Shown here piece by piece: positions 8,500 to 18,798 of a DNA stretch of 64,000 nucleotides (the first letter of the stretch is position 1; each line of letters starts with the position of its first letter). Origin of the DNA: Enterobacter sp. 10-1 (GTDB taxonomy: Bacteria > Pseudomonadota > Gammaproteobacteria > Enterobacterales > Enterobacteriaceae); assembly GCA_002270295.1 (NCBI GenBank), contig NISF01000005.1, positions 555 to 64,554 of the forward strand, in the 5' to 3' direction. The position numbers were made by a program, and so were the translations under genes. Under the pieces are notes generated by a model, which had not been told where the DNA came from, ran no database searches, and was given only the letters and a program-made list of their open reading frames with translations.

Positions 8500-10368
8500 T
8501 CAAATTTCGACCTGAGTACCCAGTTCAATGACCCGGTTAGGCGGGATCTCAAACTGATCCGGCGCCCGCAGGGCGTTGCGCTGCAGCAGGAGATACAGCT
8601 TGCCGCGCAGCCGCAGATACCACGGCCGTTTGCCGATAATCAGCGATTCATGCGACATAAAGAACGAGGTTTCCATCATCCGACAGCTCAGCCCTTCCAG
8701 CCCGCAGCGGTGGAAAACTTCTTCCACATTCGGCGTTTCGCGCCAGCCGTAGCTCGCCACCACGCGCCAGAACGACGGTGAGATTTGCTCGATCTGCACC
8801 CGGCGAACGTTATGCACATAAGGCGCATCTTCGGTACGCAGCGTCAGCAGGATCACCCGCTCATGCAGCACCTTGTTGTGCTTGAGGTTGTGCAGCAGGG
8901 CAAACGGGATGACGTTCAGGGCGCGGGACATATAGACCGCAGTACCCGGAACGCGAACCGGCGGCGATTTCTCCAGCGAAGAGATCATCGCTTCCAGCGA
9001 GTTGCCGTGTTCATGCATCCGGCGCAGCAGGCGGAAACGCTCGCTCTTCCAGGTGGTCATCACGGTGAACATCACCAGGCCGAGGGTCAGCGGCAGCCAG
9101 CCGCCGGAGACGATCTTATCCAGGTTGGCCGAGAACAGCGGCAGGTCGATGCACATAAAGGCAATAAACAGCAGCGCCACGAGAAATTTATTCCAGTGCC
9201 AGTTTTGACGCGCCACGGTGGTGAACAGGATAGTGGTCAGCACCATGGTTCCCGTCACCGCAATACCGTACGCCGCCGCCAGGTTGGAGGAGTGCTCGAA
9301 GCTGATAATCACAATGACCACCGAAACGTACAGCAGCCAGTTGATGAACGGGATATAAATCTGCCCGGATTCCATTTCGGAGGTATGGATGATGCGCATT
9401 GGCGACAGATACCCCAGGCGCACCGCCTGGCGGGTCAACGAGAAGACCCCGGAAATAACCGCCTGGGAGGCAATCACCGTCGCCAGAGCGGCGATAATCA
9501 GCATCGGGATCAGCGCCCATTCAGGAGCCAGCAGGAAGAACGGGTTTTTAATCGCCTCAGGATGTTTGAGCAGCAGAGCCCCCTGGCCGAAGTAGTTCAG
9601 CACCAGCGAAGGCAGCACCACGGAGAACCAGGCCAGGCGAATAGGTAATTTGCCGAAGTGTCCCATATCGGCATACAGCGCCTCAACGCCGGTAATGGAC
9701 AGCACTACCGCCCCGAGAGCGACAAAAGAGACGGTTTTATATTCGAGGAAGAAGTGCACCGCCCAGTACGGGTTCAGCGCCTGCAACACTTCCGGATTCG
9801 CAATGATGCTGCGCGCGCCAAGCACCGCCAGCAGCAGGAACCAAATCAGCATAATCGGCGCAAACAGCTTACCCACCATACTGGTGCCGTGCTTCTGGAT
9901 AGCAAACAGCAGCGTCAGCACAATGATGGATATAGGGACAACCCAGGTATCCAGATTGGGCGCGATAATTTCCAGCCCCTCAATCGCCGACATCACCGAA
10001 ATCGCCGGGGTGATGACCACCTCGCCATAGAAGAAGCTACCGCCAATCAGCCCGAGGATAACCAGCACCGACGTCATTCGCGCGGACGTATTGCGCCCCG
10101 CCAGCGACATCAGCGTCAGGATCCCCCCCTCGCCGGCGTTATCCGCCCGCATAACGAAGGTAATATATTTGAGTGATACGGTAAAAATTAACAGCCAGAA
10201 AATTAGCGAAAGAAAGCCAAAAACAGCATCACGTTCAACGCCAAACCCAAACTGACCTGACAGACATTCACGCAGTGTATACAGCGGGCTGGTACCAATA
10301 TCGCCGTACACCACGCCGATTGCCGCCAGCGTTACTGCCGGAAGCGATTGCTTATTATCAGAGCTCAT
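8500..10368 (-). CDS. kup: Low-affinity K+ transporter Kup (TrkD)
   Basis: A 622-residue inner-membrane potassium-proton symporter of the KUP/HAK family. The signature [17 protein letters not shown] begins near residue 18. About twelve hydrophobic helices run to residue 430, followed by a hydrophilic cytoplasmic C-terminal domain ending GTQVEI. The length equals E. coli Kup. It is transcribed divergently from ravA across a gap that carries an ERIC-type repeat, and ends in a terminator hairpin. Confidence 0.97.
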   Translation of the reverse strand: MSSDNKQSLPAVTLAAIGVVYGDIGTSPLYTLRECLSGQFGFGVERDAVFGFLSLIFWLLIFTVSLKYITFVMRADNAGEGGILTLMSLAGRNTSARMTSVLVILGLIGGSFFYGEVVITPAISVMSAIEGLEIIAPNLDTWVVPISIIVLTLLFAIQKHGTSMVGKLFAPIMLIWFLLLAVLGARSIIANPEVLQALNPYWAVHFFLEYKTVSFVALGAVVLSITGVEALYADMGHFGKLPIRLAWFSVVLPSLVLNYFGQGALLLKHPEAIKNPFFLLAPEWALIPMLIIAALATVIASQAVISGVFSLTRQAVRLGYLSPMRIIHTSEMESGQIYIPFINWLLYVSVVIVIISFEHSSNLAAAYGIAVTGTMVLTTILFTTVARQNWHWNKFLVALLFIAFMCIDLPLFSANLDKIVSGGWLPLTLGLVMFTVMTTWKSERFRLLRRMHEHGNSLEAMISSLEKSPPVRVPGTAVYMSRALNVIPFALLHNLKHNKVLHERVILLTLRTEDAPYVHNVRRVQIEQISPSFWRVVASYGWRETPNVEEVFHRCGLEGLSCRMMETSFFMSHESLIIGKRPWYLRLRGKLYLLLQRNALRAPDQFEIPPNRVIELGTQVEI

Positions 10369-10384
10369 AGACTAGTCTTTTCGT

Positions 10385-10510
10385 TTATACATATCATTTT
10401 TCAAGCTGCTTCTGCGCTGCTGGCGTCCAGAAATCCCGGTCACATAGCCGTGCGCCAGGGGATTTCATCCCTTGCTGCCTTGCCGCATCTTGAATGTTTT
10501 TGTGTATATA
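10385..10510. repeat. ERIC-type intergenic repeat (diverged), kup-ravA
   Basis: The segment has the ERIC layout. One end reads TATACATATCATTTTTCAAG and the other TGAATGTTTTTGTGTATA. The core pairs AAATCCCGGTCACATAG with GTGCGCCAGGGGATTTC, corresponding to the ERIC CCCAGTCACTTA/TAAGCTCCTGGGGATT core. It fills most of the upstream gap of kup. Assigned from memory of the ERIC consensus; sequence is clearly diverged. Confidence 0.7.
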
Positions 10511-10706
10511 AAACAAATGTGTTCCCGGTCCTCAGGCTCACAAAAAGCGCACAGTATGCACGATTATTTGCTGAATCGTACCCCTAACAGACACCATATT
10601 AACCTGGCTCAAAGAAAATAAATCGAATCTTCAGGCTATTACCACACCTAATCAAACATCTATACTCGACTCAATAACGACACATGAAAAAGCACGCAAC
10701 TCAATT
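10511..10706. promoter_or_regulatory. kup-ravA divergent intergenic remainder
   Basis: About 195 bp of AT-rich DNA between the ERIC repeat and ravA, holding the ravA promoter region. No operator of known type stands out, and no convincing Shine-Dalgarno sequence is visible at the ravA start. In E. coli ravA-viaA is sigma-S dependent, but no decisive extended -10 could be picked here. Confidence 0.4.
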
Positions 10707-12206
10707 ATGGCTCAATCACATTTACTGGCAGAAAGAATTTCCCGGCTAAGCGCGGCGCTGGAAAAAGGTTTGTTTGAACGCAGTCACGCGATACGACTCT
10801 GTCTGCTGGCCGCGCTCAGCGGCGAGAGCGTTTTTTTGCTGGGTCCGCCGGGCATCGCCAAGAGTCTGATCGCCCGCCGTCTCAAATTCGCCTTCCAGCA
10901 GGCTCGCGCCTTTGAATACCTGATGACCCGCTTCTCTACCCCGGAAGAGGTTTTTGGTCCGCTGTCGATCCAGGCCCTGAAGGATGAAGGCCGTTACGAG
11001 CGCTTAACCGCAGGCTACCTGCCGGAAGCGGAGATCGTCTTCCTCGATGAGATCTGGAAAGCTGGCCCGGCAATCCTTAATACCCTGCTGACAGCCATAA
11101 ACGAACGCCATTTCCGCAACGGCGCCAGCGAAGTGAAAATCCCGATGCGCCTGCTGGTGGCGGCGTCCAACGAGCTCCCGGAAGCGGATAGCAGCCTGGA
11201 AGCGCTGTATGACCGAATGCTGATCCGCCTGTGGCTCGACAAGGTACAGGATAAAACCAACTTCCGCTCCATGCTGCTCAGCCAGCAGGATGAAAACAGC
11301 AATCCCGTCCCGACATCCCTGCAGATTAGTAGCGAAGAGTTTACGCAATGGCAGCAGGATATCAGCGGCGTGAAGCTGACGGATAGCGTATTCGAACTGA
11401 TCTATCAGCTGCGCCAGCAGCTGGAGACGCAGCCCAAAGCGCCCTATGTTTCGGACCGCCGCTGGAAAAAGGCCATTCGCCTGCTGCAGGCCAGCGCCTT
11501 CTTCAGCGGCCGCGATACCATCGCGCCCATCGACCTGATCCTGCTGAAAGACTGCCTGTGGCACGACATCGAAAGCATGAACCTGATGGCGCAGCTGCTG
11601 GAAACCCTGATGACCAACCACGCATGGCAGCAGCAGACGATGCTGACGCGCCTCGGGGCGATTACCCAAAGGCGTATTCAGATCCAGCAGCAGCACAGCG
11701 ACAAAACCGCGCTGAAGGTCACGCGTCTCGGCGGTATGTTCAGCCGAAAAGCGCATTATGAACTTCCCGCCGACGTAGAAGGAACGACGCTCCTTCTGCT
11801 GCTGCAGCAGCCGCTCAAGCTGCACGATATGGAGGTTATCCATATTACGTTTACCCGTGAGGAGCTCTCCCACTGGCTGGAGAAGGGCGGCGAGATCCGC
11901 GGCAAACTCAACGGCATTGGTTTTGCCCAGCCGTTAAATATGGATGTCGATACCAGCCAGCATCTGGTGGTTCGCGACGTCAGCCTGCAGGGCTCGCGCC
12001 TGGCCCTTCCCGGCAGCGAATCGCAGGAAAATATGCCAGCGGAAATCAGGCAGCAGCTGGAAGCCCTCGATGACGAGTGGCATCAGCAGCACAACCGTTT
12101 CAGCGAACAGCAAAAATGTCTGTTTATTCCCGGTGACTGGCTGGGACGTATTGAAGCCAGCCTGCAGGACGTCGGGGCGCAGATCAAACAGGCCCGTCAG
12201 CCATGA
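10707..12206 (+). CDS. ravA: MoxR-family AAA+ ATPase RavA
   Basis: A 499-residue AAA+ ATPase that forms hexamers and, in E. coli, cages with the inducible lysine decarboxylase LdcI; with ViaA it influences respiratory complexes and aminoglycoside sensitivity. Walker A is GPPGIAKS (46-53) and Walker B is IVFLDE (110-115). The C-terminal part carries the discontinuous LARA region. The stop overlaps the viaA start in ATGA, indicating translational coupling. Confidence 0.95.
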   Translation: MAQSHLLAERISRLSAALEKGLFERSHAIRLCLLAALSGESVFLLGPPGIAKSLIARRLKFAFQQARAFEYLMTRFSTPEEVFGPLSIQALKDEGRYERLTAGYLPEAEIVFLDEIWKAGPAILNTLLTAINERHFRNGASEVKIPMRLLVAASNELPEADSSLEALYDRMLIRLWLDKVQDKTNFRSMLLSQQDENSNPVPTSLQISSEEFTQWQQDISGVKLTDSVFELIYQLRQQLETQPKAPYVSDRRWKKAIRLLQASAFFSGRDTIAPIDLILLKDCLWHDIESMNLMAQLLETLMTNHAWQQQTMLTRLGAITQRRIQIQQQHSDKTALKVTRLGGMFSRKAHYELPADVEGTTLLLLLQQPLKLHDMEVIHITFTREELSHWLEKGGEIRGKLNGIGFAQPLNMDVDTSQHLVVRDVSLQGSRLALPGSESQENMPAEIRQQLEALDDEWHQQHNRFSEQQKCLFIPGDWLGRIEASLQDVGAQIKQARQP

Positions 12207-13651
12207 CGCTGGATATGCTGAATGTCATGCTGGCAGTCAGCGAAGAGGGGATGATCGAAGAGATGCTGCTGGCGCTGCTGGCCTCCCCGCAGCTTGCCGT
12301 TTTCTTTGAAAAATTCCCGCGGCTGAAGAACATTATCGCCGCCGATATCCCGCGCTGGCGCGAAGCCGTCAGAGCCAGGCTAAAAGAGACGCATATCCCG
12401 CCCGAGCTCGATGCTGAAGTGCAGAATTATCAGCAGTCTCAGCTTCTTTCGACTTCGCAGTTTATCGTTCAGCTGCCGCAAATTCTTACGCAGCTGCACA
12501 AGCTCGAGTCCCCTTTTGCCGCCCAGGCCCAGCAGCTGGCGGATGATAACCCGCTCTTTACGCCCGCGTTGCACACCCTGTTCCTGCAGCGCTGGCGCCT
12601 GAGCCTGGTGGTGCAGGCCACCACCCTCAACCAGCAGCTGCTGGATGAAGAACGCGATCGGCTGCTCAGCACGATGCAGGAGCGGATGACCCTCAGCGGC
12701 CAGCTCGATCCGGTGCTGGTGGAAAACGATAACTCCGCAGGACGCCTGTGGGATATGAGCGCAGGCGAGCTGAAGCGCGGCGATTATCAGCTGATCGTTC
12801 GCTATGGCGATTTTCTTACGCAGCAGCCGGAGCTGATACAGCTGGCTGAACAGCTAGGGCGATCGCGGGAAGCAAAATCGGTTCCGAAAAAGGATGCGCC
12901 GATGGAGGCCTTTCGCAGCCTCGTTCGTGAACCGGCAACGGTACCGGAACAGGTTGATGGCCTGCAGCAAAGCGATGATATTCTGCGCCTTCTTCCGCCG
13001 GAGCTGGCCACCCTCGGGATCACCGAACTGGAGTTCGAGTTCTACCGCAAGCTGGTGGAAAAACAGCTGCTGACCTACCGGCTGCACGGCGACGCATGGC
13101 GGGAAAAAATTACCGAACGACCGGTTACCCGGCAGGATTTTGACGAACAGCCGCGCGGGCCATTTATTGTCTGCGTCGATACTTCAGGCTCAATGGGCGG
13201 TTTTAACGAACAGTGCGCCAAGGCGTTTTGCCTGGCGTTAATGCGGATCGCCCTGGCGGACAACCGGCGCTGCTTTATTATGCTGTTTTCCAGCGAAGTG
13301 GTGCATTACGAGCTCACCGGTCCACAGGGGCTGGAGCAGGCAATTCGTTTCCTCAGCCAGCGCTTTCGCGGCGGTACCGATCTGGCCAGCTGTTTTCGGG
13401 CCATTATTGAGCGCATGCAAAACCCGCAGTGGGTGGATGCCGATGCGGTGGTCATTTCTGATTTTATCGCCCAGCGCCTGCCGGATGAGGTGATCAATAA
13501 GGTGGGAGAACTTCAGCGCAGTCACCAGCATCGCTTTCACGCGGTGGCGATGTCGGTGCATGGCAAACCCGGGATCATGCGCATCTTCGATCATATCTGG
13601 CGCTTTGATACCGGGCTGCGCAGCCGCCTGCTGAGACGCTGGCGGCGTTAA
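12203..13651 (+). CDS. viaA: VWA-domain protein ViaA, RavA partner
   Basis: A 482-residue soluble protein with a long helical N-terminal half and a C-terminal von Willebrand factor A domain. The MIDAS motif DTSGS lies at 326-330 in [13 protein letters not shown]. It stimulates RavA ATPase activity in E. coli. The gene overlaps ravA by four bases and converges on asnA, with only eight bases between the two stops. Confidence 0.95.
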   Translation: MTLDMLNVMLAVSEEGMIEEMLLALLASPQLAVFFEKFPRLKNIIAADIPRWREAVRARLKETHIPPELDAEVQNYQQSQLLSTSQFIVQLPQILTQLHKLESPFAAQAQQLADDNPLFTPALHTLFLQRWRLSLVVQATTLNQQLLDEERDRLLSTMQERMTLSGQLDPVLVENDNSAGRLWDMSAGELKRGDYQLIVRYGDFLTQQPELIQLAEQLGRSREAKSVPKKDAPMEAFRSLVREPATVPEQVDGLQQSDDILRLLPPELATLGITELEFEFYRKLVEKQLLTYRLHGDAWREKITERPVTRQDFDEQPRGPFIVCVDTSGSMGGFNEQCAKAFCLALMRIALADNRRCFIMLFSSEVVHYELTGPQGLEQAIRFLSQRFRGGTDLASCFRAIIERMQNPQWVDADAVVISDFIAQRLPDEVINKVGELQRSHQHRFHAVAMSVHGKPGIMRIFDHIWRFDTGLRSRLLRRWRR

Positions 13652-13659
13652 AGAGCGGA

Positions 13660-14652
13660 TTAAAGAAGGGAAGCGACGCTTTCACGGACCTGGGCAGGCC
13701 ATACGCCACACTGGACCTGTCCGATGTGATCGAGCTGCAGCAGCAGCATCGTCAAACGCGACTGACCAATACCGCCGCCGATGGTCTGCGGCATTTCGCC
13801 GCGCAGCAGCGCCTGGTGCCACTCCAGCTTCAGGCGATCCTCATCACCGGTGATCGCCAGCTGACGCTTCAGGGCGTCGGCATCAACGCGGATGCCCATA
13901 GAAGAAAGCTCGAAAGCATCTTGCAGAACCGGGTTCCACACCAGAATATCGCCGTTCAGGCCGGCAAAGCCTTCGGCAACCTCGGTGCTCCAGTCATCAT
14001 AATCCGGCGCACGAACGTCGTGGCGTTGACCATCGGTGAGCTTGCCGCCAATCCCGATGAGGAATACGGCGCCCAGCTCTTTGGCGATCGCCCGCTCGCG
14101 TCCTTTAGCGTCGAGATCCGGGTAACGACTGAGCAGCTCCTGGCTATGAACAAACTGGATCTGCTCCGGCAGGAACGGCGTCAGGCCAAACTCTTTGCTG
14201 ACGGCCGCTTCGGTCGCTTTGATCCCGGCATAGATGGCTTCTACGGTGGATTTCAGCGTCCCGTCGTGGCGTTCGTCGTCGCCCATCACGCGCTCCCAGT
14301 CCCACTGGTCAACGTAAACAGAATGAATGGCGGTCAGCCGGTCTTCATCGGGGCGAAGAGCCTTCATGTGCGTGTACAGCCCTTCTCCCGCACTGAAGTC
14401 GTGTTGTCCCAGCGTTTGACGCTTCCATTTAGCCAGGGAATGAACGACTTCAAACTGGGCATCCGGCAGCGTTTTCACTTTTACCTGAACCGCCTTCTCG
14501 CAACCAGACAGGTTGTCCTGAGTCCCGTCTCCTACGCGGCTTAAAATGGGAGCCTGGACTTCGATCAGGCCCAGTTTATCTTCCAGCTGGCGGGAAAAGT
14601 GAGACTTAACGAAGCTGATCTGGCGTTGTTTTGCGATATATGCGGTTTTCAT
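13660..14652 (-). CDS. asnA: Aspartate-ammonia ligase (asparagine synthetase A)
   Basis: A 330-residue ammonia-dependent asparagine synthetase: aspartate + ATP + NH3 to asparagine + AMP + PPi. It has the class II aminoacyl-tRNA synthetase-like fold. The sequence opens [20 protein letters not shown] and carries the conserved [14 protein letters not shown] near the C-terminus. The length equals the E. coli enzyme. It is divergent from its regulator gene asnC. Confidence 0.97.
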   Translation of the reverse strand: MKTAYIAKQRQISFVKSHFSRQLEDKLGLIEVQAPILSRVGDGTQDNLSGCEKAVQVKVKTLPDAQFEVVHSLAKWKRQTLGQHDFSAGEGLYTHMKALRPDEDRLTAIHSVYVDQWDWERVMGDDERHDGTLKSTVEAIYAGIKATEAAVSKEFGLTPFLPEQIQFVHSQELLSRYPDLDAKGRERAIAKELGAVFLIGIGGKLTDGQRHDVRAPDYDDWSTEVAEGFAGLNGDILVWNPVLQDAFELSSMGIRVDADALKRQLAITGDEDRLKLEWHQALLRGEMPQTIGGGIGQSRLTMLLLQLDHIGQVQCGVWPAQVRESVASLL

Positions 14653-14672
14653 TTTTATGACTCCTGCGTCCT

Positions 14673-14692
14673 GTTGCTATTGATTAAGCAAC
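14673..14692. promoter_or_regulatory. Inverted repeat in the asnA-asnC gap
   Basis: GTTGCT and AGCAAC are separated by eight bases, within a slightly larger imperfect repeat bounded by CCTGTT and AACAGG. It lies 20 bases upstream of asnA. It may be an AsnC-binding element or a leader hairpin; the sequence does not decide which. Confidence 0.4.
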
Positions 14693-14803
14693 AAAACAGG
14701 CCGTCAATTCAATAATCAAACAACAAAAAGGCTCATACACTTTTGATTCATTAAAATATAAAGCTAATATAGAAAGAATCTTCAAACATCATAAGAAAAA
14801 CCT

Positions 14804-15262
14804 ATGGAAAATTATCAGATCGACAATCTGGACCGCGGCATCCTTGAAGCGTTAATGGCCAATGCGCGCACCGCCTACGCCGAACTGGCCAAACAGTTTG
14901 GCGTCAGCCCGGGGACTATCCACGTGCGCGTGGAGAAGATGAAGCAGGCAGGCATCATTACCGGCGCGCGAATCGACGTGAATCCGAAGCAGCTCGGCTA
15001 TGACGTGTGCTGCTTTATCGGCATTATTCTGAAAAGCGCCAAAGACTACCCTTCCGCGCTGGCCAGGCTGGAGAGCCTGGATGAGGTCACCGAGGCCTAC
15101 TACACCACCGGCCACTACAGCATCTTTATTAAGGTAATGTGCCGCTCGATCGATGCTCTCCAGCAGGTACTTATCAACAAGATCCAAACAATCGATGAAA
15201 TTCAGTCCACCGAGACGCTGATCTCCCTGCAAAACCCGATTATGCGCACCATCCGCCCGTAA
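14804..15262 (+). CDS. asnC: Lrp/AsnC-family regulator AsnC
   Basis: A 152-residue feast/famine regulator that senses asparagine, activates asnA and represses its own gene in E. coli. An N-terminal helix-turn-helix (about residues 5-55, with FGVSPGTIHVRVEKM) precedes an alpha-beta RAM effector domain (about 65-145). The gene is divergent from asnA and lies upstream of mioC and oriC. The stop codon is part of the terminator stem. Confidence 0.96.
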   Translation: MENYQIDNLDRGILEALMANARTAYAELAKQFGVSPGTIHVRVEKMKQAGIITGARIDVNPKQLGYDVCCFIGIILKSAKDYPSALARLESLDEVTEAYYTTGHYSIFIKVMCRSIDALQQVLINKIQTIDEIQSTETLISLQNPIMRTIRP

Positions 15263-15274
15263 TCGGGCTTTTTT
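15235..15274 (+). terminator. asnC terminator
   Basis: CCCGATTA in the last asnC codons pairs with TAATCGGG, which includes the asnC stop, and is followed by CTTTTTT. It limits asnC readthrough into mioC and oriC. Confidence 0.8.
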
Positions 15275-15283
15275 AATCCCACA

Positions 15284-15292
15284 TTTTCCACA
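15284..15292 (+). promoter_or_regulatory. DnaA-box-like site upstream of mioC
   Basis: TTTTCCACA differs by one base from the DnaA box TTATCCACA and lies about 60 bp upstream of mioC, in the promoter region. DnaA control of the mioC promoter is known in E. coli. Whether this one-mismatch site is bound is inference. Confidence 0.5.
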
Positions 15293-15353
15293 GGTAGATC
15301 CCAGCTCACACACAGCGTACAATGTGCCACACTGAATAAATGAGCGGACGATC

Positions 15354-15794
15354 ATGGCAGACATTACTCTTATCAGCGGCAGCACCTTAGGCAGTGCGGA
15401 ATATGTAGCAGAGCATCTGGCGGAAAAGCTGGAAGAAGCGGGTTACAGCAGCGAAATCCAGCATGGCCCACTGATTGAGGATCTGCCGACGGACGGGATC
15501 TGGCTGGTTATCTCCTCAACTCACGGTGCCGGCGATATTCCTGACAACCTGGTGCCTTTCTATGAGGCTCTGCAGGAGAAGGAAGCGGACCTTTCGGGCA
15601 TACGCTTTGGCTTAATCGGGATCGGCAGCCGCGAATATGACACTTTCTGTGGCGCAATCGACAAGATTGACGATGCATTAAGGGCATGCGGGGCAAAACA
15701 GATCGGCGAAACGCTGAAGATTAACGTCCTCGATCATGAGATTCCGGAAGATCCGGCGGAAATTTGGCTGGGATCCTGGAAAAATTTGCTCTGA
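15354..15794 (+). CDS. mioC: Flavodoxin-like protein MioC
   Basis: A 146-residue FMN-binding flavodoxin-fold protein, reported as an electron-transfer partner for biotin synthase in E. coli. The phosphate loop SGSTLGSAEYVAEHL starts at residue 8, and SSTHGAGDIPDN and GIGSREYDTFCGA are the other flavin-contacting segments. It is transcribed into oriC, ending at the R4 side, as in E. coli. Confidence 0.96.
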   Translation: MADITLISGSTLGSAEYVAEHLAEKLEEAGYSSEIQHGPLIEDLPTDGIWLVISSTHGAGDIPDNLVPFYEALQEKEADLSGIRFGLIGIGSREYDTFCGAIDKIDDALRACGAKQIGETLKINVLDHEIPEDPAEIWLGSWKNLL

Positions 15795-15819
15795 TTTTTG
15801 TAAAGATCGTTCGATTATC

Positions 15820-15828
15820 TGTGGATAA
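15820..15828 (-). promoter_or_regulatory. DnaA box R4
   Basis: Reverse strand TTATCCACA, a perfect high-affinity DnaA box at the mioC end of oriC. Confidence 0.92.
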
Positions 15829-15858
15829 CTATGCTTAAAACCATTGATCAACCGGTAG

Positions 15859-15867
15859 TTATCCAAA
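15859..15867 (+). promoter_or_regulatory. DnaA box R3
   Basis: TTATCCAAA, the same weak variant used as R3 in E. coli, in the conserved context GGTAGTTATCCAAAG. Confidence 0.88.
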
Positions 15868-15893
15868 GCATAACCGTTGACTGCTTTTTGAGC

Positions 15894-15902
15894 TGTGCAT
15901 AA
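15894..15902 (-). promoter_or_regulatory. DnaA box R2 (variant)
   Basis: Reverse strand TTATGCACA in the R2 position. E. coli R2 is TTATACACA, so base five is G rather than A. The flanking sequence is otherwise conserved. Confidence 0.85.
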
Positions 15903-15968
15903 CCCTTCATTTTGATCCCAGCTTATACGGAACAGGATCACCGATCATTCACAGAAAGTGATCCTCCT

Positions 15969-15980
15969 TAACCGATTGAT
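15969..15980 (-). promoter_or_regulatory. IHF binding site in oriC
   Basis: Reverse strand ATCAATCGGTTA fits the IHF consensus WATCAANNNNTTR exactly and lies between R1 and R2, where IHF bends E. coli oriC. Confidence 0.85.
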
Positions 15981-15999
15981 CTTAAAACGCGGATCCGGC

Positions 16000-16008
16000 T
16001 TATCCACA
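16000..16008 (+). promoter_or_regulatory. DnaA box R1
   Basis: TTATCCACA, a perfect DnaA box next to the AT-rich unwinding element, matching R1. Confidence 0.93.
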
Positions 16009-16021
16009 GAAAGGTCCGATC

Positions 16022-16085
16022 CTAATAAGAGATCACAATAAAACAGATCTCTAAATAAAAGATCTTCTTTTAAATACTCAAGATC
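16022..16085 (-). other. DNA unwinding element (AT-rich 13-mers)
   Basis: On the minus strand four GATC-led 13-mers follow one another: GATCTTGAGTATT (16073-16085), GATCTTTTATTTA (16052-16064), GATCTGTTTTATT (16037-16049) and GATCTCTTATTAG (16022-16034). The first three correspond to L, M and R of E. coli, where duplex opening begins. Confidence 0.9.
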
Positions 16086-16175
16086 CCGGAGCTTTCTCGG
16101 AAGTCGAAAGTTGAGTAGAATCCACGGCCCGGGCTTCAATCCATTTTCAAACCGCTTTATGCGAGGCATACCACC

Positions 16176-18065
16176 ATGTTTTATCAGGATCCTTTTGACG
16201 TCATCATCATTGGCGGGGGTCATGCAGGCACTGAGGCCGCAATGGCCGCAGCGCGAATGGGTCAGCAGACCCTGCTTTTGACACACAATATCGACACGTT
16301 GGGGCAGATGAGCTGCAACCCGGCGATTGGCGGCATTGGGAAAGGACACCTGGTAAAAGAAGTGGATGCTCTTGGCGGCCTGATGGCGAAAGCGATCGAC
16401 CATGCGGGCATTCAGTTTAGGATACTAAACGCAAGCAAAGGCCCGGCGGTACGCGCCACTCGTGCTCAGGCAGACCGCGTGCTCTACCGCCAGGCGGTAC
16501 GTACGGCGCTGGAAAACCAGCCCAACCTGATGATCTTCCAGCAGGCGGTTGAGGATCTGATTGTCGAAAACGATCGCGTTGTCGGCGCAGTGACCCAGAT
16601 GGGGCTGAAGTTTCGCGCCAAAGCGGTTGTCCTGACCGTCGGAACCTTCCTCGACGGCAAGATCCACATCGGGCTGGATAACTACAGCGGCGGTCGTGCA
16701 GGCGATCCGCCGGCTATCTCGCTTTCCCGCCGCTTACGTGAACTGCCGCTGCGCGTCAGCCGTTTGAAAACCGGTACTCCGCCGCGTATTGACGCGCGCA
16801 CCATCGATTTCAGCGTACTGGCACAGCAGCACGGCGATGACCCGATGCCGGTGTTCTCGTTCATGGGATCTGCGGATCAGCATCCGCGCCAGGTTCCGTG
16901 TTACATCACCCACACCAACGAGAAAACGCACGACGTCATCCGCAATAACCTCGATCGCAGCCCGATGTACGCCGGGGTGATTGAGGGGATCGGTCCGCGC
17001 TACTGCCCGTCGATCGAAGATAAAGTGATGCGCTTTGCCGATCGCAACCAGCACCAGATCTTCCTCGAGCCGGAAGGGCTGACCTCTAACGAAATTTATC
17101 CGAACGGTATCTCCACCAGCCTGCCGTTCGATGTGCAGATGCAGATTGTTCGCTCAATGCAGGGTATGGAGAACGCCAAAATCGTTCGCCCGGGCTACGC
17201 TATTGAGTATGATTTCTTCGATCCGCGCGACCTGAAACCGACGCTGGAAAGCAAATATATTCAGGGTCTGTTTTTTGCCGGCCAGATTAACGGCACCACC
17301 GGCTACGAAGAAGCCGCTGCCCAGGGCCTGCTTGCCGGTCTGAACGCCGGTCGCTTCTCCGCAGAAAAAGAGGGCTGGGCGCCGGGTCGTTCTCAGGCCT
17401 ACCTTGGCGTGCTGGTGGACGATCTGTGCACGCTCGGTACCAAAGAACCGTACCGCATGTTCACGTCCCGCGCTGAGTACCGCCTGATGCTGCGCGAAGA
17501 TAACGCCGATCTGCGACTGACCGAACAGGGCCGCGAGCTGGGTCTGGTCGATGATGAACGCTGGGCGCGCTTCAATCAGAAGCTGGAAAGCATTGAACTT
17601 GAACGTCAGCGGCTGAAATCGAGCTGGGTGAACCCGCAGGCCGAAAGCGCTGAAGAAGTGAACGCTCACCTCACCGCGCCGCTCTCACGCGAAGCCAGCG
17701 GCGAGGATCTGCTTCGTCGTCCGGAAATGACCTATCAACAGCTGGTGCAGCTGTCGCCTTTCGCTCCGGGTCTGCAGGATGCGCAGGCGGCTGAACAGGT
17801 TGAGATCCAGGTGAAGTATGAAGGCTATATCGCTCGCCAGCAGGATGAGATCGAAAGACAGCAGCGCAATGAGAATACCCTGCTGCCTGCTACGCTTGAT
17901 TACCGCCAGGTCATTGGGCTCTCCAATGAGGTGATTGCCAAGCTGAACGATCACAAGCCGTCTTCAATCGGCCAGGCATCGCGCATTTCGGGGATCACCC
18001 CGGCGGCAATCTCCATTTTGCTGGTCTGGTTGAAAAAGCAGGGGATGCTGCGCCGCAGCGCCTGA
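16176..18065 (+). CDS. mnmG: tRNA U34 carboxymethylaminomethyl synthase subunit MnmG (GidA)
   Basis: A 629-residue FAD protein that with MnmE adds the (carboxymethyl)aminomethyl group at wobble uridine 34 of several tRNAs. The dinucleotide-binding motif GGGHAG is at 13-18. Conserved blocks such as [14 protein letters not shown] and the C-terminal helical domain ending [10 protein letters not shown] are present. It sits next to oriC, as in E. coli, transcribed away from it. Its partner mnmE is also in this window, on the minus strand. Confidence 0.97.
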   Translation: MFYQDPFDVIIIGGGHAGTEAAMAAARMGQQTLLLTHNIDTLGQMSCNPAIGGIGKGHLVKEVDALGGLMAKAIDHAGIQFRILNASKGPAVRATRAQADRVLYRQAVRTALENQPNLMIFQQAVEDLIVENDRVVGAVTQMGLKFRAKAVVLTVGTFLDGKIHIGLDNYSGGRAGDPPAISLSRRLRELPLRVSRLKTGTPPRIDARTIDFSVLAQQHGDDPMPVFSFMGSADQHPRQVPCYITHTNEKTHDVIRNNLDRSPMYAGVIEGIGPRYCPSIEDKVMRFADRNQHQIFLEPEGLTSNEIYPNGISTSLPFDVQMQIVRSMQGMENAKIVRPGYAIEYDFFDPRDLKPTLESKYIQGLFFAGQINGTTGYEEAAAQGLLAGLNAGRFSAEKEGWAPGRSQAYLGVLVDDLCTLGTKEPYRMFTSRAEYRLMLREDNADLRLTEQGRELGLVDDERWARFNQKLESIELERQRLKSSWVNPQAESAEEVNAHLTAPLSREASGEDLLRRPEMTYQQLVQLSPFAPGLQDAQAAEQVEIQVKYEGYIARQQDEIERQQRNENTLLPATLDYRQVIGLSNEVIAKLNDHKPSSIGQASRISGITPAAISILLVWLKKQGMLRRSA

Positions 18066-18120
18066 TCCTCAGGCAGGTTTTTTGGCGGATAGCTTCCCGT
18101 TCTCCGCCTTGTTGTTCATC

Positions 18121-18160
18121 AGCCCGGTAAGCGTTTTCGCCTCCGGGCTCATTATTTTTA
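18121..18160 (+). terminator. Hairpin between mnmG and rsmG
   Basis: AGCCCGG (18121-18127) pairs with CCGGGCT (18143-18149), followed by CATTATTTTTA. It lies immediately upstream of the rsmG start and looks like a leaky terminator or attenuator reducing mnmG readthrough. Confidence 0.6.
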
Positions 18161-18174
18161 GACAGGTACCGACC

Positions 18175-18798
18175 GTGCTCAACAAACTTTCTCGTCTCCT
18201 GGATGAAGCGGCTATTACGCTCACCGATCATCAGAAAAATCAGCTGGTGGCGTATGTTGGACTGCTGGATAAGTGGAACAAAGCCTATAACCTGACCTCC
18301 GTTCGCGACCCGAATGAGATGCTGGTGCGGCATATTCTCGACAGCATTGTCGTTGCCCCCTATCTTCAAGGAAGCCGTTTTATTGATGTCGGCACCGGTC
18401 CCGGACTGCCCGGTATTCCGCTGGCCATCGTACGCCCTGAATCACATTTCACCCTGCTGGATAGCCTGGGCAAGCGCGTACGCTTTCTTCGCCAGGTTCA
18501 GCATGAGCTGAAGCTTGAGAACGTGACGCCGGTACAGAGCCGGGTAGAAGCGTTCCCGGCCGAGCCGCCGTTTGATGGCGTGATCAGCCGCGCGTTCGCT
18601 TCGCTGAGTGATATGGTGAGCTGGTGTCACCATTTGCCGGCGGAAGAAGGGTGTTTTTACGCGCTCAAGGGCGTTGCTCAGGAAGAGGAAATCACCGATT
18701 TGCCAGTCGGATACGCGGTGAGCGAGGTGATTAAACTGCATGTTCCTCAGCTGGAAGGGGAGCGCCACCTGGTGGTGATTAAATCAAAAATGATTTAA
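18175..18798 (+). CDS. rsmG: 16S rRNA G527 N7-methyltransferase RsmG (GidB)
   Basis: A 207-residue SAM-dependent methyltransferase that makes m7G527 in 16S rRNA; loss gives low-level streptomycin resistance. The SAM motif [10 protein letters not shown] is at 71-80. The GTG start at 18175 (protein begins with LNKLSRLL) gives exactly the E. coli length. A longer reading frame from 18082 runs through the upstream hairpin and is not supported. Second gene of the mnmG-rsmG pair. Confidence 0.95.
   Translation: MLNKLSRLLDEAAITLTDHQKNQLVAYVGLLDKWNKAYNLTSVRDPNEMLVRHILDSIVVAPYLQGSRFIDVGTGPGLPGIPLAIVRPESHFTLLDSLGKRVRFLRQVQHELKLENVTPVQSRVEAFPAEPPFDGVISRAFASLSDMVSWCHHLPAEEGCFYALKGVAQEEEITDLPVGYAVSEVIKLHVPQLEGERHLVVIKSKMI

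Larger units (their letters stand above)
15795..16090 (-). other. Chromosomal replication origin oriC
   Basis: The sequence is the reverse complement of the E. coli oriC layout. From right to left it holds the AT-rich unwinding region, R1, an IHF site, R2, R3 and R4, lying between mnmG and mioC. GATC sites are dense throughout, as needed for Dam methylation and SeqA control. Every main DnaA box is present; R2 has one base different from the E. coli form (see separate entries). Confidence 0.97.

Noticed and set aside
8785-9648. 287-codon frame opposite kup
   Set aside because: Rich in His, Gln and Arg, as expected from antisense translation of a membrane protein gene; no domain or start signal.
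11004-11873. 289-codon frame opposite ravA
   Set aside because: Antisense shadow of a well-supported gene with no independent evidence.
13726-14544. 272-codon frame opposite asnA
   Set aside because: Antisense shadow; asnA is full length and recognised throughout.
18082-18174. N-terminal extension of RsmG
   Set aside because: It would translate through the mnmG-rsmG hairpin and exceeds the family length; the GTG at 18175 gives the exact known size.
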